Shown in pieces: positions 5,936 through 10,159 of a DNA stretch of 10,159 bases. The stretch's first letter is position 1, and every line of letters starts with the position of its first letter. This DNA comes from Chloroflexota bacterium (GTDB lineage Bacteria > Chloroflexota > Limnocylindria > P2-11E). The translations under genes were made by a program, and so were the position numbers. The stretch covers positions 1-10,159 of the forward strand of contig JACDAF010000335.1 of assembly GCA_013695575.1 (NCBI GenBank), read 5' to 3'. The notes beneath the pieces were generated by a model, which saw only the letters and a program-made list of their open reading frames with translations, had not been told where the DNA came from and did no database searches.

Positions 5936-7015
5936 CTAGGTCGGCCGCACCCGATCGACGACGTCCTCGAGCGCGCGTGCGGCGCGCTCGCGGATTCCCG
6001 GCTCGCGGTGCTCCGGCAGCGGTGAGCCCCACCACTCGAGGACCGAGGCGCCCCAGGTGAAGCCCGCGCCGAAGGCGACGAGCAGGACCTTGTCACCGCG
6101 ATGCAGGCGGCCCTGCTCGGCTGCCTCGGCCAGAGCGATCGGGATGGAGGCTGCCGAGGTATTGCCGTACTTCTCGAGGTTGATGAACACCTTGGCCATC
6201 GGGATGTTGAGCCGCTTGGCCATGCCCTCGATGATCCGGCGGTTCGCTTGGTGCGGGATGACGATATCGACGTCCCCCAGCCGCAGACCGGCGTCGTCGA
6301 TGGCCTCCTCGGCCGCGTCCGCCATCGACTTCACGGCCATCTTGAAGACCTCGCCGCCCTGCATGCGGATGAAGTGGTGACCCTTGTCGACGGTCTCGTG
6401 GGTCGCCGGCACTCGCGAGGCGCCGGCCTTCACGTAGAGCAGATCGCCCTTCGCGCCGTCTGAGTGCAGCACGGTCGACTCGATGCCGACCGAGGCGTTG
6501 GACGCCTCGAGCACCACCGCGCCCGCGCCATCGCCGAACACGACACAGGTGGTGCGATCGGTCATATCGAGCAGCCGCGAGAGCGTCTCGGCGCCGATGA
6601 CGAGCGCGTTCTTCACCGATCCCGCGCTGATCATCCCGTTCGCGACCGCAAGTCCTGAGACGAAAGACGTGCACGCGGCCTCGATGTCGAATGCCCCGGC
6701 GCGCTCGGCGCCGAGGGCGGTCTGCACGAGGCACGCGGTCGCTGGCATGAGGTAGTCGGGGGAGCAGGTTCCGACGATGATGAGCTCGATCTCCGAGGGC
6801 CTCATCTTCGCCCGCTCGAGCGCCACGCGCGCGGCGCGCGTCGACATCGATGCGGTGCCTTCGCCGTCGGCCGCGAAGCGCCGCTCCTTTATACCGGTCC
6901 GCTCCGTGATCCACTGATCCGAGGTGTCGACGATCTTCTCGAGCTCGGCATTGGTCACCACGCGGGACGGCGCATAGAAGCCCCAGCCGGTCAGGACCGC
7001 GTTCTGTTTGGACAC
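5936..7015 (-). CDS. fabH: 3-oxoacyl-ACP synthase III
   Basis: FabH condenses a short acyl-CoA (acetyl- or branched-chain) with malonyl-ACP to start type II fatty acid synthesis in the cytoplasm. The 359-residue thiolase-fold protein has the complete triad: C115 in EAACTSF, H255 in PHQANRR, and N285 in EKYGNTSAAS. Other landmarks are DQWITERTGIKERR (33-46), FGDGAGAVVLE (160-170) and the terminal core FGAGFTWGASVLEW (315-328). Two points are unusual: CTSF replaces the common CSGF/CAGF around the nucleophile, and a charged tail of about 30 residues follows the normal end. The start is GTG at 7015, one base after the TAG stop of the zinc-ribbon gene, so coupling is likely. Another KAS III-like synthase is possible but less likely with this triad and the RTGIKERR motif. 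Confidence 0.93.
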   Translation of the reverse strand: MSKQNAVLTGWGFYAPSRVVTNAELEKIVDTSDQWITERTGIKERRFAADGEGTASMSTRAARVALERAKMRPSEIELIIVGTCSPDYLMPATACLVQTALGAERAGAFDIEAACTSFVSGLAVANGMISAGSVKNALVIGAETLSRLLDMTDRTTCVVFGDGAGAVVLEASNASVGIESTVLHSDGAKGDLLYVKAGASRVPATHETVDKGHHFIRMQGGEVFKMAVKSMADAAEEAIDDAGLRLGDVDIVIPHQANRRIIEGMAKRLNIPMAKVFINLEKYGNTSAASIPIALAEAAEQGRLHRGDKVLLVAFGAGFTWGASVLEWWGSPLPEHREPGIRERAARALEDVVDRVRPT

Positions 7016-7016
7016 G

Positions 7017-7376
7017 CTAGGTCGGGTCCGGGCCTCGCTCCGTCGGCCGCGCCGGTGCGGCAGGTACCGAGAGCAGATCGTCGAGGGATCCGCTGTAGGT
7101 GCGAAGGAGCTCGTGGGTGTCGAGGACCTCGTCCAGCGTCACGGGAGGCTTGTTCCGCACCCCGCTCGGATGGTCCTGCTTCATCGCGACGGCCTTGGCC
7201 TCGTCGACGACGACGAGCAGCCGGAACTCGGTACGGCATGACGCACAGATCACCCGAACGATCCATGCGGACTCGACGCGCCCGACCAGCTTGATCTCCG
7301 AGCGCCCGTGGTCGGCGCCGCACGCCGTGCACCGGTACTCTCTCGCCTGCTCGCGCAGGTACCGGAGGATGTTCAC
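7017..7376 (-). CDS. Small zinc-ribbon protein of unknown function
   Basis: This 119-residue protein is not a family I can name. Two CxxC pairs (C16/C19 in CTAC and C44/C47 in CASC), 24 residues apart and separated by a predicted beta hairpin, make a zinc-ribbon fold likely. After it come hydrophobic FRLLVVVD (51-58), an acidic helix-like segment LDEVLDTHELLRTYSGSLDDLL (81-102), and a Pro-rich tail. No signal peptide or membrane segment is seen. The start is GTG at 7376: it overlaps the peptidase TGA in a GTGA junction and has GGAGGT 11 bases upstream. An open frame extends further, to 7418, but lies inside the peptidase and adds nothing family-like. Its place between the peptidase and fabH suggests co-transcription, but no job can be read from that. 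Zinc binding is inferred. Confidence 0.8.
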   Translation of the reverse strand: MNILRYLREQAREYRCTACGADHGRSEIKLVGRVESAWIVRVICASCRTEFRLLVVVDEAKAVAMKQDHPSGVRNKPPVTLDEVLDTHELLRTYSGSLDDLLSVPAAPARPTERGPDPT

Positions 7377-9442
7377 GGCCCGACTGTACCTCCAAGCTGC
7401 CAGGCGAGGAACGACCATTGGTCGGCCAGATCATCGACCTGTTTCTGGAGCGGCTTGCCCACGCCGTGGCCCGCATCGCGGTCGACGCGCAGGAGCACGA
7501 CCTCGGACTCCGGCCGTGCCTGAAGGAGCGCGGTCATCTTCCGCGCATGCATGGGATCGACGCGGCTGTCACCTTCGGCCGTCGTGAACAGAACGGGCGG
7601 GTAGCGCCGGCCGTCCTGGACATTGTGATACGGGGAGTACCGGCGGAGCCAGCGGTACTGCTCCTCGACCTCGGAGGACCCGTACTCGGCGATCCAGAAG
7701 CGCGCGATGAGGAGACGCTGGTAGCGCAGCATGTCGAGCAGCGGGACCTGGCAGACGATCGCCCCGTAGAGGTCCGGGCGCTGCGTCATGGCGGCGCCCA
7801 TGAGCAGCCCGCCGTTCGAGGCGCCGTACGTGCCAAGCCGCTCGCGGACGGTCCAGCCCGAGGAGACCAGGTGCGCGGCGGCGGCGTGAAGGTCATCGAA
7901 GACGTTCTGCTTGTTCCCGAGCATCCCAGCGCGATGCCACGTCTCCCCATGCTCGGCCCCACCGCGGAGGTTCGCCAGAGCGAAGACGCCGCCGCGCTCG
8001 GCCCAGACGATCGCGCCCGCCGTGTAGGCCGGGGTCCGCGACACATTGAAGCCCCCGTATCCGGTCAGGACCGTCGGGACCTCGGCCGTTGGCCGCACGT
8101 CCTCGCGGTGGACGAGGAACATCGGCACCTCGGTCCCATCCTTCGACCGGTAGGTGGTCTGCTCCACCACGATCCGCGCAGCGAACGCTGGCTGGCCGGC
8201 CGAGACGAGAGGAGCGACCGCACCGCTGCGTGCGTCGAGGGCGAAGGCGCGCGGTGGCTGCGCGAACGACTGGTAGGTGAAGCAGGCGCGATCGCTCTCG
8301 ACATCGCCACAGATCCCTGGCCCCGGGATGCTCGGCGCCAGCGCGCCGACGCCAGGGAGGGCCACCTCGCGCGCGAAGACGCCGTCGCGACGCCACAGCG
8401 CGAGCCTGGAGGTCGCGCGCTCGAGGCGGTGGACCATGATGTGCGCGCGTGTGAGATCGAACTCCTCGATCGCGTGGTCGCCCTCGGGCACCACCTCACG
8501 CCACTCGCCCGGGCTGTCGAACGGAGCGTGCATGATGCGGTAGCTCGGCGCACCGATGTTCGTCCGAATCCAGATCCCGTCACGGTCGAGCCGAGCCACG
8601 GCGAGTGCGTCCGCACCCTCGAGGACCGTCGCGAGCCCCCGCTCGGAGCGCTCGCGATCCAGCAGGTACAGGTCGTTGGTGACCCAGCCCCGGTACGCGG
8701 AGAAGAGGATCCATCGCCCATCCGGCGAGGACTGCACGCCGACGATGTCCTCCTTCGCGCGACCCTCGCCGAATACGACCGGGTCCCCCTCCCCTCGGTC
8801 GGGCGTAGCCCTTCCGGTGAGCTGGTGATACCTGACCCGACGCTGGTAGTGCTCGTCGCCGGGCGGCACCGTGCCGGGCGCCGGATGGACGACGTAGTAG
8901 AAGCCCTCCCCTGTCCAGGCGACCTGCGAGCGCTGCGTATGAGGGATCGCGATGCCGAGGTCCTCGCCGGTCGCGACGTCGCGCACGTGGAGCGTCGACA
9001 TCTCCGTGCCGCCACGCGACAGTCCGACCGCGACGATCCTCGCGTCGGGCGACGGGTAGTACCAGTCGAGCGTGACGAGGCCGCCTGGATCGAGGGCGTT
9101 CGGATCGACTAGCGCGCGATCGGGTCCCGCGGTGCCCTCACGGACGTAGAGCGCGGCCTGAGCCTGCGCGCCTTCCCGGCGGACGTGGAAGACGTATCCA
9201 GCGACCGGGCGCGGTGTGCCGAGCAGACCGACCTCGAGAAGCTCCCGCAGACGCCTGGCGACCGCCGCGCTGTGCGGCAGCGCGTCGAGGACGGCCCTCG
9301 TGCGCGCATTCTGCGTCTCCGTCCACTCCGCGACACCCGGGCCCGCGCCGTCCTCCAGCCAGCGGTACGGGTCGACGATCGACTCGCCGAAGTACGTGTC
9401 GGTGACGTCGTCGCGCGGGGTCCGCGGCGGCGGCGGTATCAC
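7373..9442 (-). CDS. Prolyl oligopeptidase family serine peptidase (S9A)
   Basis: A soluble serine peptidase expected to cut short proline-containing peptides after Pro. The 689-residue length matches S9A prolyl endopeptidases. Residues 1-70 are the N-terminal arm (DPYRWLED at 24-31), about 71-430 the seven-bladed beta-propeller that filters substrates by size, and about 430-689 the alpha/beta hydrolase. The catalytic triad is visible: S542 in GASNGG, D625 in GDSRVDP (with the substrate-binding R627), and H659 in AGHG. YGGFNVSRTPAY (462-473) and NLRGGAEHGETWHRAG (491-506) are typical. GASNGG replaces the more usual GGSNGG. No signal peptide is seen, so it is cytoplasmic. The start is GTG at 9442, limited by an in-frame TAG four codons upstream; it has no SD but a TAGCAT box ends 6 bases before it. 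Residues 208-220 are encoded by a dispersed repeat copy. It overlaps the zinc-ribbon gene by 4 bases. Confidence 0.94.
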   Translation of the reverse strand: MIPPPPRTPRDDVTDTYFGESIVDPYRWLEDGAGPGVAEWTETQNARTRAVLDALPHSAAVARRLRELLEVGLLGTPRPVAGYVFHVRREGAQAQAALYVREGTAGPDRALVDPNALDPGGLVTLDWYYPSPDARIVAVGLSRGGTEMSTLHVRDVATGEDLGIAIPHTQRSQVAWTGEGFYYVVHPAPGTVPPGDEHYQRRVRYHQLTGRATPDRGEGDPVVFGEGRAKEDIVGVQSSPDGRWILFSAYRGWVTNDLYLLDRERSERGLATVLEGADALAVARLDRDGIWIRTNIGAPSYRIMHAPFDSPGEWREVVPEGDHAIEEFDLTRAHIMVHRLERATSRLALWRRDGVFAREVALPGVGALAPSIPGPGICGDVESDRACFTYQSFAQPPRAFALDARSGAVAPLVSAGQPAFAARIVVEQTTYRSKDGTEVPMFLVHREDVRPTAEVPTVLTGYGGFNVSRTPAYTAGAIVWAERGGVFALANLRGGAEHGETWHRAGMLGNKQNVFDDLHAAAAHLVSSGWTVRERLGTYGASNGGLLMGAAMTQRPDLYGAIVCQVPLLDMLRYQRLLIARFWIAEYGSSEVEEQYRWLRRYSPYHNVQDGRRYPPVLFTTAEGDSRVDPMHARKMTALLQARPESEVVLLRVDRDAGHGVGKPLQKQVDDLADQWSFLAWQLGGTVGP
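7388..7393 (-). promoter_or_regulatory. Shine-Dalgarno of the zinc-ribbon gene
   Basis: GGAGGT on the minus strand, inside the end of the peptidase gene, precedes the GTG at 7376 by 11 bases. It supports that start, though the spacing is somewhat long. Confidence 0.5.
8784..8819 (-). repeat. Short GC-rich dispersed repeat, copy 2 (inside the peptidase gene)
   Basis: This 36-base stretch matches the ftsI-leader copy at 3735-3772. It is read in frame as peptidase residues 208-220 (LTGRATPDRGEGD), in a propeller segment where related enzymes usually have a short, variable turn after the histidine of YH-L. The frame is kept on both sides. The small hairpin AGGGC-TAC-GCCC is preserved although its loop differs from copy 1. 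Confidence 0.6.
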
Positions 9443-9448
9443 CCGGGG

Positions 9449-9463
9449 ATGCTAGTGGCGTGT
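9449..9463 (-). promoter_or_regulatory. TAGCAT element before the peptidase gene, candidate leaderless promoter
   Basis: The minus strand reads ACACGCCACTAGCAT, identical over 15 bases to 1996-1982 before murF. TAGCAT (9454-9449) fits TANNNT and ends 6 bases before the GTG, the distance expected between a -10 box and a transcript start at the start codon. No SD is present. No -35-like hexamer is found at normal spacing. Confidence 0.45.
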
Positions 9464-9492
9464 CCCGGAATGGCTCTGCTGGACACGCCACT
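9454..9492. repeat. 12-bp perfect inverted repeat between permease and peptidase genes
   Basis: AGTGGCGTGTCC (9454-9465) and GGACACGCCACT (9481-9492) are exact inverted copies with a 15-base loop. On the plus strand a T-G wobble and a C-G pair extend the stem to 14. On the minus strand it follows the permease stop by 37 bases and could act as an end-of-transcript hairpin, but no U-run follows. The inner arm coincides with the TAGCAT element, so it may instead be an operator or a remnant of a small mobile repeat. Confidence 0.65.
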
Positions 9493-9529
9493 GGTCAACG
9501 CACGCGGGACACAGGACGCGGCGGGACGA

Positions 9530-10159
9530 TCAGCCGCTCCGCTTCAGGCGTCCCGTCCTTTTCGCGTACCGCTCGGCCCAGGTGAAGAGGCGCATGCCGA
9601 GGGGGATCGAGAGGGCACCGATGAGGAGCGCGGGCCAAACCAGTGGCCACAGCGCGATCAGGTCCGCGCCGTCCATCAGCGCGCGCCGCATGCCCTCGAT
9701 GACGTAGGTCGCCGGCGACAGCACGGAGAGCGGCTGCAACCACGCCGGCAGCACTGTCGTTGGGTAATACACGCCCGACACGAGCAGCGTGACGGCCTGG
9801 ACGATGTACGCCATCTGCAGGCCCTTCTCGGTCCAGATGAGCGGAAAGACCGCACAAGCGATACCCAGGCCGATGAATGCGACGGTGCCCACGCCGAGGA
9901 GCGCGATCGCGGACAGGGCGTTCGCGCGGGAGAGGTCGACGTCGACGAAGAGCATCACCGTGAACAGCACGAGCACGCTGATCACGGACGCGCGGATCAC
10001 GGTGCCGATCGCCATGCCCACGAGATGCGTGAGGCGCGGCACGGGCGCCATGAACGTGTACTCGATGGTGCCCTCCCACTTCTCCCACGCGATGAGCTCG
10101 GCGATGTCCTCGAAGACGATGCCGAGGAACCGCCAGGCGATGGTGCCGACGAGCAGGTA
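9530..10159 (-). CDS. ABC-2 type transporter permease, C-terminal part (starts outside window)
   Basis: The open frame runs in from the window edge without a stop and ends at TGA 9532-9530, giving 209 visible residues; full members are about 250-280, so the N-terminus with the first membrane segment(s) is missing. Visible residues begin YLLVGTIAWRF; WEKWEGTIEYTFMAPVPRLTH (about 25-45) is the conserved cytoplasmic-loop motif of ABC-2 permeases (drug, polysaccharide or Nod-factor exporter type). Four further hydrophobic stretches follow, with PTTVLPAWLQPLSVLSPATYVIEGMRRAL characteristic of the family before the last membrane span. An ATG at 10051 lies inside the motif region and is not the true start. 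The partner ATPase is probably just outside the window. The substrate cannot be told from the sequence. Confidence 0.9.
   Translation of the reverse strand, partial: YLLVGTIAWRFLGIVFEDIAELIAWEKWEGTIEYTFMAPVPRLTHLVGMAIGTVIRASVISVLVLFTVMLFVDVDLSRANALSAIALLGVGTVAFIGLGIACAVFPLIWTEKGLQMAYIVQAVTLLVSGVYYPTTVLPAWLQPLSVLSPATYVIEGMRRALMDGADLIALWPLVWPALLIGALSIPLGMRLFTWAERYAKRTGRLKRSG

Noticed and set aside
5934..5944. 11-base identity (cgctaggtcgg) between the end of fabH and the end of the zinc-ribbon gene (7015-7025).
   Set aside because: Both genes simply end in Pro-Thr-stop with the same codons. With no flanking similarity, chance is the better reading.
7418..9112. Plus-strand open frame of 564 codons opposite the peptidase.
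   Set aside because: It has no recognisable domain and is Arg/Asp/Gly-rich in the manner of antisense frames. The minus strand holds a complete catalytic triad.
9493..9498. TTGACC on the minus strand as a -35 box for the peptidase gene.
   Set aside because: It is 38 bases from the TAGCAT box, far outside usable spacing.
1..10159. CRISPR arrays, tRNA or rRNA genes, insertion sequences, defence genes.
   Set aside because: No repeat-spacer pattern, cloverleaf, rRNA signature, transposase or defence domain was seen on either strand.

Overview
The window is a high-GC (roughly two thirds or more by eye) bacterial chromosomal segment in which every supported gene lies on the minus strand. It is dominated by the start of a dcw (division and cell wall) cluster. 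Read in the direction of transcription (high to low coordinates), the order is: a 5'-truncated ABC-2 type permease; a cytoplasmic prolyl oligopeptidase (S9A); a small zinc-ribbon protein; the ketoacyl-ACP synthase III gene fabH; then mraZ, rsmH, an ftsL-like gene, ftsI, murF and mraY, which runs off the window edge. The intact early dcw genes mean the host makes peptidoglycan. High GC, frequent GTG/TTG starts, a PASTA-less FtsI and apparently leaderless starts would suit a Chloroflexota-like or other high-GC 'Terrabacteria' lineage. The sequence alone does not settle this.

Layout: 9530-10159 holds the permease C-terminal part, followed by an 87-base gap with a 12-bp perfect inverted repeat. 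7373-9442 (peptidase), 7017-7376 (zinc ribbon) and 5936-7015 (fabH) are tightly packed, with a 4-base overlap and then a 1-base gap, and look like one transcription unit. The 243-base gap between fabH and mraZ carries a TTGACA/TAAGTT promoter with phased GTGGNG boxes, the likely MraZ autoregulatory operator. From there mraZ-rsmH (11-base overlap), ftsL, ftsI, murF and mraY (murF/mraY overlap by 1 base) form the cluster. The tripeptide-stage ligase gene murE, common between ftsI and murF, is absent here.

How the genes work together: MraZ controls the cluster and RsmH methylates 16S rRNA. The FtsL-like protein and FtsI belong to the septal synthesis machine. MurF completes UDP-MurNAc-pentapeptide and MraY moves it to the lipid carrier. 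FabH starts fatty acid synthesis, so membrane and wall supply are neighbours.

This is mostly a conventional housekeeping region, and I found no new defence or mobile system. The less ordinary signals are short non-coding elements. A 15-base sequence containing TAGCAT sits directly in front of the SD-less GTG starts of murF and the peptidase. A roughly 37-base GC-rich repeat occurs once as the ftsI leader (supplying its ribosome-binding site) and once in frame inside the peptidase gene.
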